NCBI GenBank assembly: GCA_026261815.1
Contig: JAMPIT010000682.1
Location: forward strand, 1,250,001-1,314,000
From: Monarcha castaneiventris obscurior
Taxonomy: Eukaryota; Chordata; Aves; Passeriformes; Monarchidae
Reading direction: 5' to 3'
Length of the DNA stretch: 64,000 nt
The first letter of the stretch is position 1. The number at the start of each line of letters is the position of its first letter. The translations under genes and the position numbers were made by a program. The notes below the pieces were generated by a model. That model was not told where the DNA came from. It saw only the letters and a list, made by a program, of their open reading frames with translations, and ran no database searches. Shown piece after piece: positions 1 through 10,546 of this stretch.

Positions 1-240
1 GCTCCGTCAAGCCTGGCCTGGAACACTTCCAGGGATGGGGCACTCACAGCATCCCTGGGCAACCTGTGTCAGGGCCTCATCACCCTCACAGCCAAGAATC
101 TCTTCCCAACATCTCACCTAAATGATGAGATATTGGGAAGTTTAAAGCCATTCCCACCTCGTCCTATCCCTCCGCGCCCTTGTCAAAAACCTCTCTCCAG
201 CCTCCTTTAGCTACACGAAGGTGCCCTAAGGTCTCCCTTA
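1..240 (-). mobile_element. CR1 LINE 3' fragment (in LMNB1 intron 1)
   Basis: The plus strand reads as the reverse complement of the familiar avian CR1 3' region: 'cacttccagggatggggcac', then 'gggcaacctgtgtcagggcc', then the 'tttaaagccattcccacctc' block and 'cctctctccagcctcc'. The element is therefore on the minus strand, with its 3' end toward the left edge. It is truncated by the window edge and by the usual CR1 5' truncation. It lies in LMNB1 intron 1. Family identity is from the remembered consensus; the right edge is accurate to about 10-20 bases. Confidence 0.85.
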
Positions 241-745
241 CTGCGGGTAGCAATCACAGCACTTAACCTCACCTTTTAAGAGCCAGCCTCCCTGCGGAAC
301 CTGTTCTAGCGTCTCACCGCCGGCACAGCAAGATCTTCTGCCTAACACCCAACCCATCCAACCAAAACTTCCCGCTGCCGTCCGCTCCGGCCGGAGCCAT
401 CCCGACGGGCACCCCAGCGCCGGAGCGGCCGCGGATGCTGCGGGGACCGGGGCGCTGGCAGCCGGCAGGGGCGGCGCTCGGGGCCGGCGCTTCCCGCCGG
501 GGCGGAGCGGCGGCAGCGCTGCCCGTGCCTCATTCATTCCCTCATTCATTCCCGGCCGCGCAGCCCCCGCCGGAGCGCCCGAGGGACGGGCGGCCGGCAG
601 CGCAGGGCTCGCACCGCGGCCGGCCCCGCCACCGCTCCGCCCGCACCGCCGGCCCCGGAGCCCCATCCCGAGGATGCTTCCCGGCTCTTTCCCCGCTGCC
701 CCATCCCGAGGACGCTTCCCGGCGCTGTCCCCGCTGCCCACCCAC

Positions 746-1098
746 CTGCCCAGCAGCTGCTCGTGCTCGGCGCGCAGCTTGCCCAGCTCGATCTGCAGCT
801 TGGCGCGCTCCCGCGCCGTGTCGTCCAGCGCCCGCCGCGCGTCCGCCAGCTCCGCCTCGTAGATCGCCTTCAGCCCGGTGACCTCGCGGCCCCGCACCTC
901 CTCCCGCTGGGTCACCTGCAGCTGCAGCGCGCTGTTCTCCGTCTCCAGGCTCCGCACCTTGTCGATGTACACGGCGAGGCGGTCGTTCAGCTGCCGCAGC
1001 TCCTCCTTCTCCTGCAGGCGGGAGATGCGCGTCGGGCTCTGCGGCATCGCGGCGGCGGCGGCGGCTGGGCCGCGGGTCCGCGGCGTGGTTTCGGCCAT
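746..1098 (-). CDS. LMNB1: Lamin B1, first coding exon (gene continues beyond left edge)
   Basis: Lamin B1 is a type V intermediate filament of the nuclear lamina, under the inner nuclear membrane. Only exon 1 is in the window: 117 codons plus two bases, ending at the donor AG|GTGGGT (GT at 745-744). The head domain (residues 1 to about 26) carries the mitotic CDK1-type SPTR site at 21-24. Coil 1A follows with [20 protein letters not shown] (30-49), the lamin coil 1A signature, then [13 protein letters not shown], the linker, and coil 1B from about residue 75 ([20 protein letters not shown]). The [12 protein letters not shown] segment fits lamin B1 rather than B2. The start is ATG 1098-1096, in a GGCC-ATGG context; a second in-frame ATG (Met18, 1047-1045) lies after an alanine run. 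The exon length and phase match vertebrate lamin exon 1. PHAX upstream on the same strand supports the orthology. Confidence 0.95.
1049..1066 (-). repeat. GCC/GCG trinucleotide run coding alanines in lamin B1 head
   Basis: A short (gcg)n run on the plus strand encodes a run of six alanines (residues 12-17) between Met1 and the second in-frame Met18 of LMNB1. Such runs vary in length easily. The human lamin B1 head, as I recall it, has no comparable polyalanine. Confidence 0.7.
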
Positions 1099-1340
1099 GG
1101 AGCGGCGGGCGGGGAGGGCAGCGGCGGGGCGGGGGCCGACGGGCGTGCGGGCGGGCAGACGGACGGACGGACGGACGGACCGACCGCCACCTCCTCCGCC
1201 GGCTCCGCACCGATCCAATATGGCCGCACGCCCGCCCCGCCGCGCCGGACCGCGCTCGCGGCCCTCCCGCCCACGTGACCGCGCGCCGGCCAATCGCGGG
1301 CCGCCTTCCGCCGCGGGCTAAATTCAAAACCCGCCAACGG
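1099..1340 (-). promoter_or_regulatory. LMNB1 5' UTR and proximal promoter
   Basis: The region lies immediately upstream of the LMNB1 start and inside the CpG island, with no TATA box. Visible motifs are an E-box CACGTG at 1272-1277, CCAAT at 1290-1294 (ATTGG on the gene strand), a second CCAAT at 1215-1219 overlapping a YY1-like CCATATT on the gene strand (1217-1223), and TTTGAA (cell-cycle homology region, CHR, type) on the gene strand at 1328-1323. CCAAT boxes combined with a CHR are typical of G2/M-regulated promoters; applying that here is inference. The transcription start cannot be placed from sequence alone. Confidence 0.5.
1157..1184. repeat. (GGAC)n tetranucleotide repeat in LMNB1 5' UTR/promoter
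   Basis: About six or seven tandem copies of ggac run 'agacggacggacggacggac'. The tract sits some 60-85 bases upstream of the LMNB1 start codon, inside the CpG island. Confidence 0.85.
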
Positions 1341-1529
1341 ACGGCGGGCGCGCCACGGAGGCCACGCCCCCCGCGGGCCACGCCCACGCCCCGCGCGCGT
1401 GCCCGCCCCTCATCGCCGCCCACGGCCCCGGACAAAGGGAGCCGCAGCCGCGGCCCCTCACGGCCTCCCCGCAGCCCCCCTCGCCTGGCCAAGGGGTCTG
1501 GAGGGGATGCACTCCTTGGGCGGTGTGGT

Positions 1530-2190
1530 TGTAAACTGCAGAATCGCGGAATAAATCAGGCTGCGACGGTCGAGCCCAACCTGTGGCCGGACGCCACCCT
1601 GTCAACAAGAGCGTGGCACTGAGCGCCGCGTTCAGGCTTTCCGTAAGCGCCTCCTGGGATGGTAACTCCAGCACGACCCTAGACAGCCCGTTCCAGTGCC
1701 TGGCCACCCCTTCTACGAAGAAATTCCTCCTGATGTCCAACCTAACTCTCCCTCGGCTCAGCTTGGGGACATTTCCTCCTGTCCCTGTTCCCTGGGAGCA
1801 GAGCCCGACCCCCCCCGGCTGCCCCCTCCTGTCAGGGAGCTGGGCAGAGCCACAAGGTCCCCCCTGAACCTCCTTTTCTCCAGGCTGAGCCCCTTTCCCA
1901 GCTCCCTCAGCCGCTCCTGGGGCTCCAGACCCTTTCCCAGCTCCCTCAGCTGCTCCTGGGGCTCCAGCCCTTCCCCAGCTCCATTCCCTTCTCTGGACTC
2001 ACTCCAGCCCCTCAATTCCTTGTCATGAGGGGCCCAGAAGTGGACACAGCACTCGAGGTGTGGCCTCAGCAGGGCCAGCACAGGGACGGGCACTGCCCTG
2101 CTCCTGCTGCCACACCACGGCTGGCACAGCCCAGGGGCCATCGGCCTCTTGCCCCCTGGGCACCCCTGGACTTGTGTTCAGGTGCAGCTC
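1530..2190 (-). mobile_element. CR1 LINE 3' fragment, about 660 bp
   Basis: The plus strand is the reverse complement of a CR1 3' end. The tail side begins with 'cagaatcgcggaataaatca', followed by 'gtcgagcccaacctgtggcc', 'cgttccagtgcctggccacc', 'gaagaaattcctcctgatgt' and, further in, 'ggcccagaagtggacacagc'. It contains an internal tandem duplication with a 39-bp unit (1891-1929 and 1930-1968, differing at about one base). The element lies just upstream of the LMNB1 CpG island. Edges are approximate. Confidence 0.85.
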
Positions 2191-2351
2191 TAAACCCCAC
2201 ATAAATAAGGGATTTTGCTGTGCCAGGCGTTTCCCATCCCGAATTTACTTCTCCCTCACCCACAGGCTGCTCGCTGTGGTTTAAAAACCGTGTTGGCTTC
2301 TGGTGCTACCCGAGCACCCCGTCTGGGGCTGCTTTGAAGGGGTTTGCTACA

Positions 2352-2631
2352 CAGGGTGACCAGCAACAGGATGGGAGGACAGTCTTAAGCTGCGTCAGGG
2401 GAGATTCAGGTCGGGCATTTGGAGGAATCTGTTCACAGAAAAGTCGATCAGACATTGCAAGGGGCTGCCCAGGGAGGTGGTGGAGTCACTGTCCCTGGAG
2501 GTGTTTAAGGAAAGACTGGAAGTGGCACTCAGTGCCGTGTTCTGGGTGACAAGGTGGTGTTTGGTCATAGGCTGGACTTGATGACCTCAGAGCTCGTTTT
2601 CAGCCTAACTGCTTCCATGATTCTGCGAGTT
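2352..2631 (+). mobile_element. CR1 LINE 3' fragment
   Basis: Plus-strand CR1 3' end with 'gggctgcccagggaggtggt', 'gagtcactgtccctggaggt', 'gtttaaggaaagactggaag' and 'ggctggacttgatgacctca', ending in 'atgattctgcgag', the degenerate CR1 3' terminal repeat. It points in the opposite direction to the CR1 at 1530-2190. Confidence 0.88.
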
Positions 2632-5600
2632 TGCTCATTTCAGTACTCAGAGTCCAGTTCCTCAGGTTGAGTCAGCCGCGCTTTGAGGTTTGCATTTCCA
2701 TATTGCATGGCTGATGTCAGTCTGGTTCCTGAAAGTTTGCTGCCAGTGACAGGCACTCACTTTCAGGTTGAATATTGATTTTTCAGAAAAAGCAGGAATC
2801 CTTTTGCAAATTTCCACTGCTAGGTCACAGCCCCTCAAAGGGGAAAAAAAAAAATTACATTCCAATCACAAGGGTATATAAAACTAAAGTAGTTTAGTCA
2901 TAGTGGGGAGCTCCTGGGTTTCCCACATGGTGCCTTTGCTGACACAAACCATTATCTCTTTCTGTTTTTTCCCTCCCCTGCCAGTTATTAGAATTTGCTC
3001 CTTTTCCACTGGAAAAATGGAGGAGCTGGGCAACAAGAGTGATAGCAGCTGGGAAAAAAATTCTACAGCACCTGCTGGAACATAAAATTGCCAGCACAGT
3101 AGGATTATAACCCAGGGTAGTTTTACACTGCAGCTGGCACTGGTGTGAAAGGATCTGTGTTCACAGGCAGCACAAGAGTCAAAAGTTTGGGAGGTTTTAT
3201 TGTTGGACAGACTGAGCCCTCTGCAGGTGTTTAGAGCTGGCTTTGATTCTTTCTGCTTCCAGAATTTAGTTTGGTGCTTGGTTTTAAATCACAGTTTTCA
3301 TTTCATTATAAAAATGTGTGTTATTATCCCTTCCCCACCCCTTGGTATTTGTCTTGCAGTTGATGTGTGCCTGAAGCAAAGCACTTTTCTTTCCCAACAG
3401 AGGTATGGGTGTGATGTGTTCCATTTCACCTCCCAAATCAAAATAACATATTTAAAATCGAAGCTATTTGTAAGGAGGCCTTCCTTTCCCCCTCAGAAGC
3501 CTCAAGATTTAACTTTCTGGTGTTGAAACCACTGCATTTTAGCTTCCCGGTCTACCACATGAGATTAAACTAAACTGTGCTTATTTAGCAGACAAGGTTG
3601 GCTCATACTATAAAAATTAAATGGAAATGAATATTGCAGTAGGAGCAGCTGGCCAGATCAGTCTGCTTGTTGTAATTACCCAGTGAAAAAACTAAATGTT
3701 GATCTTGCCAATTCCATGCTTATTTTTTACCAGTCTGTGTTTTCAGGTTGCTGCTTACACCTAATTAAAAAAAAAAAAAAAAAAAGATGTAGGATTTCCT
3801 ATACACATAAAAAATTCTAGTAGTTGAAGCTATTAATATCTCATTGCTAAAAAATATAAACTTACGTTGGTTTCAACAGCAAGACTAGCTTCCATAAAGA
3901 AACAAATAATCATTGCTGCTGCCAGATTTCCCTGCCATCTTCTTATGTCTGAGATTTCTTTCTGCTGCTTGTGATTGAATTCTTCCTGGTGGACTAGGCT
4001 GAAAAAGGAAGTGAGTAAAGGACGGGTCTTCAAACTGTGCCTGGGCTGATGTCAGGCTTATGAAACTGAGTATCAACATTGTTCCTCTTTACTCAGGGCA
4101 GCCCTGGCTGGATGCAGGGCACGTATGGGATGAAGCTCCTGTGTCCAGAAGAACCTGAGAGTGCCAGGGCTAAACCCACCAGAGATGCAGTGGTCAGACA
4201 GTCACAGAGACTGAGAACCAGGAGTGTTTTCCCTCCCTCCGAAACCCAAACAACAACAACAAAAAAAATAATGTGGTGTTTACCTGTGTGACCCAGCCCT
4301 GACTCCGACACACCTCTGAAATGCATCACAAGTACTTTACACATGGCTTCAAAATGCCACTGCAGCTACAATGTATTAGTTTTAATTTACTGATTTTACA
4401 GTTGGCATAAATTGAGTATATGGGGCATGTACACAACTTAGAGACCCAACACACCACACCTCTTCTAAATGTGGAGGGTATTTCAGTAACTGAGAGATCT
4501 TGAAACAAAAACTTTCCAACTTGCACCACTTAATAGCAAAGATTTTCTCTGTACACTGATTTAAGTAAAATCCTAGAATTTGAAAAAGTTTGTAGGAAAT
4601 TTGCATAGATCCTGTAATTCTTAGTAAATGAGCCATTTTTGCTGTTTCCAGCTTTATATTGCTAAAATAGATTTTATATATGCACATGGTAATTTGCATT
4701 TATACCATATTTACTTTTGAAGTGGACGAGAATCACTGTGAATAACATTCTGCATATGTGTCCATACTCTGAGGGTTACCTCATTGATTCAGATATTGTT
4801 CTCCTAAAGAAAAAATGGACAAATATTTAACTTTACGTTACTTGACCTGAGTATTTATGAGAAAATACTCTGTTTCCACCTGGGGAATGTCTGCTGAAGA
4901 CTCAAAAAGAGTATGTGCTTCAGTCTGTGTTTTTAATAAACAAAATAAAACCACAAAAAAATGAATATAAATGTTTTCCTGTAACAGCCGTGGCAGGAGG
5001 AGAGAGCACGGGGGTGTCTGCAGCTGTTTAGAAAGAGAGCAAAATGTGGAGACTCCTGACATGAGCACATGGGGTAATAGTAGTACTCCTCCCTGGTTTT
5101 TGGCATCAGTGATGTGAAAATGATAACGGTGAGTGCTGCATGGCCCATGTGCTAATTCTAATTGCTGCTCTGTATAGCAACAACTCAGCTGTGACTACAC
5201 TGCACTTTGTAGGTTCCCTCAGGCAGAACTTGAAGCCTTTCCTAAAAATATACTTTAAAAATATTAATTTAGCACTGCGTCTTACCAGGATTCAAACAGA
5301 GCTATCAATATTGTTTGAGACAAATGAGCATATGAAATGAAAATGAACAAATGAAATTAAAAAAAAAAAAATCTGCAATTTTTTTTAAGCTGCTGTTTCA
5401 TGTTGAATGGAAAGTCTGTTTCTCATTTCTGCTGGATCTTTCACACTGAAATGTTTCTTAGAAAACTGTGTTTAGTGTTCTGCGGGATCTCCTTCTCCAG
5501 GAGAAGATGAAATAGGATGAATAAACACATTTGGGACGTGGACACACACAGCATGTGCCTGTGACAGGCTGGAAGATTGAGGAGTGCAGGGGCAGGGGAA

Positions 5601-7339
5601 GCAGAGCAGGCAGAGCAGAAGCAAAGAGAGCCACAAGAACTGCACTGCACTGGTCTTTGTCATCTAAATCACCATCTAAACCACCACTCTCCAGCTTGCC
5701 CTGCTTAGGCAGACCCTGAGCCATGCAGGGAAATGTGTTTGAAGGGATAAACACACGGGGCAGGCGTTTGGTTTTGGCTGAGAACAGCCCAGGGAATTGC
5801 CTACCCGCCCTGCAGAGCCACCCACAGATAAACAGAGAAACAGTGATATGGCTGTTAGCTGTGGTTGAAATCTCTGCCCACAGTGATTGCAAAACACCAG
5901 AAGAGAGAGAGAGAAGCTGTGGAAGGTAAAGGAGAAGGAGGAACTCATAATTACACAGTTCCACATGAAGGTCAGATTAGGCTCACTTTAGGGCAGACCG
6001 TGCAAAACTGGAAAAGTTGCATTTCTGAAGAACAGGCTACAAACCAAACTATAAATACAGGATCTTCTGGCTAAAGGACCCAGTTGTTAGCACAGATGGC
6101 TTATGCTTTTACAGAAATACGAGTTTTTGGTAAAAAGCGTTTTGCCAGAAAATTGCAGTGGTATTAACCCTCCCAGTACAAGAGAGTGCTTTGCTGTGGC
6201 TGGTCCTGTGACAGGACAACTTTGATCTCCTTTGTACGTGCTTGGCTAGAGAATACATCAATTATTGCCAACTTCTGAGACTTTAAAGGCTAATTATATG
6301 AATTTTTCAGATTAATCACAACTCAAAGTCTTAGTTAACAGGTCCTTGTCTCCTTAGAGGCAGGGGAGAAAAGCAAACCTGTTGTGTGAGTCAGTGCAAA
6401 ATTAAACATCTTAAAGAAAATTAAACACTTGCCCTAAGTCTGATCTGGCATGGGACAGGTAACAGCAGGCACGGTGAGTTTCCCAGATTCTCTGAGTTGA
6501 GGTGAGTGCTTGTGTAGCTGTTGTGCTCTATGTCTCAGGAAAAGCACAGAACTTCAGAAAAGCAGATTTTTACAGCCTGCTTATCTCTCACATATGCTGC
6601 TCTCTTGCCAGTCAGAGATCCTCTCTTCTGTTTTTATAGAGATCCGGAGAGTTTGGGGCTCTGGAGGGTTTTAACTTCCAGAGCTGCTTCTCTAGAAAAT
6701 AATTTCATGCTTTTTCCGGGATGAAAGTGTCTCACTTCCACTCACCCACATCTGGAAGATTGTCATTATCAACTATTAAATAATTATTCAGCATGACTAT
6801 TTTTGTTGTGTTTATACCCCAAAAAATAGCAGTTGAGGTGGAAAGCCAACCTTCTGCAGCAGGTCTTGGAGGGGGGATGGCTATGAGGTGGGCCCAGAGG
6901 GTTTAGGGAAACCCCAAATTTTACACGCACACCTCCCCCCACCCCGCTGCCTGCAAGGGGCCACTGGACATGGGGCTGCCCCTGTCCTCCCTCTGCTTTG
7001 GTGTTGCCTGTGTCACTCCCACCCAAAACCATGCAAAAGGGGCAGGGCTGTCCCTGGAGGGAGTGTTCCTGCTTTCCCTGAGCAGGGGACACTCTGGGGT
7101 ACCAGCACAGCTCCAGTCCTGCCCACCAGCAAGCCCTGGGTCTCTGGAATGCCAGCACCCAGTGCCCATAAGCTCACCCTGTCTCCCTCCCAAGCCCAGG
7201 TGCACCTGAAACCACCTTAAGGCAGCAGAGAGAGGATGGGAAGGGCAGCTGAGGACAAGGCTGCACTCCAGGGACAGCACCACCCTCACCTGTGGCCCCT
7301 CCAGGTCCCATAAATTCCGAACTGCAGCCAAGAAAACTT
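2632..7339. other. Intergenic DNA, no gene recognised
   Basis: Mostly AT-rich DNA with only short, unconvincing open frames. It holds an A run at about 3765-3785, another at about 5358-5371, and a more GC-rich stretch from about 6830 that leads into the MROH-like pseudogene. I saw no splice-flanked conserved exon, tRNA or snRNA. Confidence 0.6.
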
Positions 7340-9258
7340 GGAGCACACCAACGCAGTGTCAGCTGTGGAGAGCCTGGTTGCCCTGCCTGTCATGCTGGCT
7401 CACGAGCACCCCGGGAAACTGGCCCACAGCATGTTGGTCACCACATAAGAGGTGACCCCAACAGCCCCGAGGGCTTGTTCCCTGTGGGCAGAGGGATCCT
7501 ACGACTCTCTGGCTGCCAGACCAGAGGAATGCTGCAGGACATCCCCTTGCAGGGACACCCTCAGATGGTGGGAGTGGATGCTCTCCATGCCCCAGACTCT
7601 GGAGAAGGTTTTGAAGGAGCTGCACATCCAGCTCTGGCACAAAGGGCTCATCCACACAAAGGAGGAGGACAGCTGCCTCATCATCTTGGCTGTGAGTCAG
7701 CAGGAGAAGCCCCGGTGCCCCTGCCCTCAGCTATGGCAGGGGACCAGGAGGTTCACAGTCTGGGCAGCCCTGCTGGCTCTGCCAGAAGCTCACTGCTGGC
7801 TTCCTTTCAGCTGCTGGCCTCCGACAACGTGAAACAACAATCCACTCCGTACAAAGCCTTGAGGTTCCTGACGTATCCAAGCAGTGGTCTGCTCTCCCTG
7901 CTGCTCAGGGGCCCAGATGGTGAGCAGCGCAGTGTCAGGGCAGCCGTGCTGGCAGCTGGGCTCTGGGGCCACGGGGAGGGCGCTGGCTCGGCCTGAGCTG
8001 GGGGCTGGGAGGTGGGGTGACTGCTCCAAACACCGTCCCTGCCTGTCTGGGAAGCTGTGCTGGCTTGGACCTTCTCACAGAATGGAAGCTGTGTCTTTCA
8101 TACAGGCAAGAAAGATGCTGGTCCTCCTGCCAGACTTGTTAGAGCTCCTGTGCCCTCACTGCTTGTCTCTTGGGAAGGAGGCCCTGGTGGTGCTCCAGAA
8201 CGTGCTGGAGCACCTGGAGAAGACAGAGGCCAGCGCCATCGCTGTGCAGCTGGTGCAGAAATTCTGTCCCCACTTAGACAGGGTAAGGCTAACGTGAGAG
8301 CCCGAGCCCCACAGATGGGCACTAGGCAATGTCAGCTGCCCTTCAGCCCAGCCCCGTGAGCAGCACTCAGAGCAGGCCCCGTTCCCCTGGGCATTGCTGG
8401 GACGGATTCCATCAGCCTTGCACTGCTCCTTCTGCATTCTGACCCCAGAGCATCTCCCCTCACCACAGCCGCCTCCTGAGGGAGCCACCGTTTCCGAAGC
8501 TCACCTTTTCTCCTTTATACCTGTGTAGAATAAAACCCGTGTGCAACAGCACTGCACCCACCTCTTTGGAGGGCTGCTGAGGCCCATGGTGGGCAGTGAC
8601 AAGGAGGAGGTGAACAAATATGCACAGAGTGCACTGGTCACGTTCCTCTTTGGCCTGAGCAACCAGGCCCCCAGCGTGGCCAGAGTACGGATTCCAGTGC
8701 TGAGCACGGACATGGGGGCGTGGGAAGTCGGGGTCAGGAGAGGGGGCTGATGCCTCCTGGGGGTTCTAGGCATTGAGGCAAGGGCTGCTGGCAGAGCTCC
8801 CCCAGCCCAACGATGGGGAGGCTTACTGAAGAACCAGCTGGCACAGCCATTTCCAGCACCTGCCCTGCTTGCCCCAGCAGGGCTTGGCAGCAGCCCCCGA
8901 CCACAGAAGCTGAACACGTGTGTCCCCAGAGGCATCCCCGCTGTCCCCACCAGTGTCAGAGGCCACGGCTTTGAGCCTCGGTCCCTGTCCCCCACGGCTG
9001 CCCCCAAGAGACCCCCACACACTTTGGTGGGAACACATCCAAGCTGGTGATGCGTAAGGGCGGGATCGCTCCAGGAACAAAGCCCAGAGATCTCCTTCCT
9101 TGGGCCCTGTTTTCGTCTCCCAGTGCCTGCTGTCCTGCAGGTCTCCTCCTTGCTGCCACAGAGCTCCTCAAGTGGAAGGAGTTCAAGCACCTGGGGCAGA
9201 CACAGTAGAGGTGGAGGATCGGCAAGTGGGGGAGGGCCCGGGCTGGGTCAGGGCCTCC

Positions 9259-9804
9259 CTTTTGTTATAAACAGAAGTAGGGAATTGGCTTTCGTATGTT
9301 AATGAGTTTATTAATTGTGCATTAGTGAGTTAGTGGGTTAATGAGTCATTGTATCGAGAGGAATGTGTTATGTGAAGTAATTAGTTGTATAAGTTGGCGA
9401 ATGTCTTTGTGTAAAATTTGTGTTTATGGTTGAAAACTGGTCCTAGAAGTTTCTGGGCATGAGGCGAAGGAGGGGCACGGGTGGTGACCACATTAACATA
9501 GGAGGAGAAGATGGAAGACCCCACTGAACAATTGTACACCAAGAAGATCCCTAGACGAGGACCAGCGAATCTGAATACCGTACAGAGGCAGGGTCACAGG
9601 AGGAGCTATGCTTAGTTCTGGAGTATAAAAAGTATCTCCCTGGCATAAGGGGTGTGCCTCTGGCCATGGTCGATTCTCAGCTAAGCACCCAGCGCTGCTT
9701 CATTTTGTGGCTCAGCAGTTTGCTAGCTATGGTCTCTTTTTGTCTGTAGCTTATACTTGTTATTAAAAATTCCATTAATTTAATTGGCTAGAGGGCTTAT
9801 TGCA
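9259..9804 (+). mobile_element. Solo LTR of an endogenous retrovirus (first)
   Basis: An AT-rich block abruptly interrupts GC-rich pseudogene sequence. It has a TATA-like 'gtataaaaag' near 9622 and a polyadenylation-type 'attaaa' near 9762. It ends 'ttattgca' at 9804. The flanks repeat 'gcctcc' (9253-9258 and 9805-9810), a candidate 6-bp target-site duplication. The retroviral-type TG start is at 9263, so the exact 5' end is uncertain by a few bases. No internal retroviral genes flank it, hence a solo LTR. Confidence 0.6.
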
Positions 9805-9895
9805 GCCTCCCCCTCCTGCCCTCAGAGCTGGGCCAGTGCCACACCCGGGCTGCTGGTGGCCACTGGGGTCAGCCCCACTGAGGGGCGAGGGCAGG

Positions 9896-10546
9896 TGTCT
9901 GGGGATGACTTTATGATGCGTATCCCCTATCACTGCTCTATTGCCCAGAAATTAACTTTGTGCCTTTTCTGTGCCTTTAAACTGAGCCTGAGAGGGGAGA
10001 GAGGAAAAAAAAAGCCCAGTGAACTCTTCAAAGCAATTGTTCAAGGACACAGATACACTCTGCTGTTTTGGCTCTGGCAGCAAGGGAGGAGGGAACACCC
10101 TTGGTGCTTCTCAGACAGCTTTTCGGCTCCTTTTTCTCCGGAGAGAGAAAGTGAGAGAGATGGAGAATTGAACTTTGTTTTCTTGGGACTTTGGTTTTTT
10201 CCCTTCTTTCTCTTCTGGACTGTTTCAACAACAACATCGGAACACCTTGGGAGAATTTTCTACCAAGGCTCCAGAGATGGGCCTACGCCAGCTCCGGGCA
10301 GGAGAGAGACCACACCTACAGAAGGACTCTAAAATCTTCCCAGGCTTTCTCTCTATAGTGAGGGGTTTTACTATTTAGCATTACTATCCTTTTCCTGTGT
10401 GTTTGTTAATAAATAGGTTTTATCTCTTTCACTTTCCTTCGAGGAAAAAGTTTTTGCTTTTTTCACGAACCTGGTGGGGGGAGGGGTGATTGTAACCTGC
10501 TTTCTATCGGAGGCTATTTTCCTCCAAATTTGTCCAAACTGGGACA
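9896..10546 (+). mobile_element. Solo LTR (ERVL-like, 5-bp target duplication)
   Basis: A 651-bp element begins TGTCT (9896) and ends GGGACA (10546). It is flanked by a perfect 5-bp direct repeat gcagg (9891-9895 and 10547-10551), the hallmark of LTR integration. An AATAAA polyadenylation signal lies at 10408-10413. The TG...CA ends, the 5-bp duplication and the text resemble class III (ERVL-type) avian LTRs; that class assignment is inference. No coding remnant is attached, so it is a recombined solo LTR. It sits in the MROH-like pseudogene, between the exon block at 9141 and the last two exons. Confidence 0.82.

Larger units (their letters stand above)
370..1500. other. CpG island over LMNB1 promoter and first exon
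   Basis: This stretch is strikingly GC- and CpG-rich (many cgcg, ccgcc and gcggcgg runs) compared with the AT-rich DNA on both sides. It covers the start of LMNB1 intron 1, the whole first coding exon, the 5' UTR and the promoter, as expected for a housekeeping gene. The exact limits were judged by eye; no CpG ratio was computed. Confidence 0.75.

Noticed and set aside
435..1492. Several overlapping long frames on both strands around LMNB1 exon 1
   Set aside because: GC-rich DNA lacks stop codons by chance. Only the minus-strand frame 1098-746 matches a known family (lamin) and ends at a splice donor.
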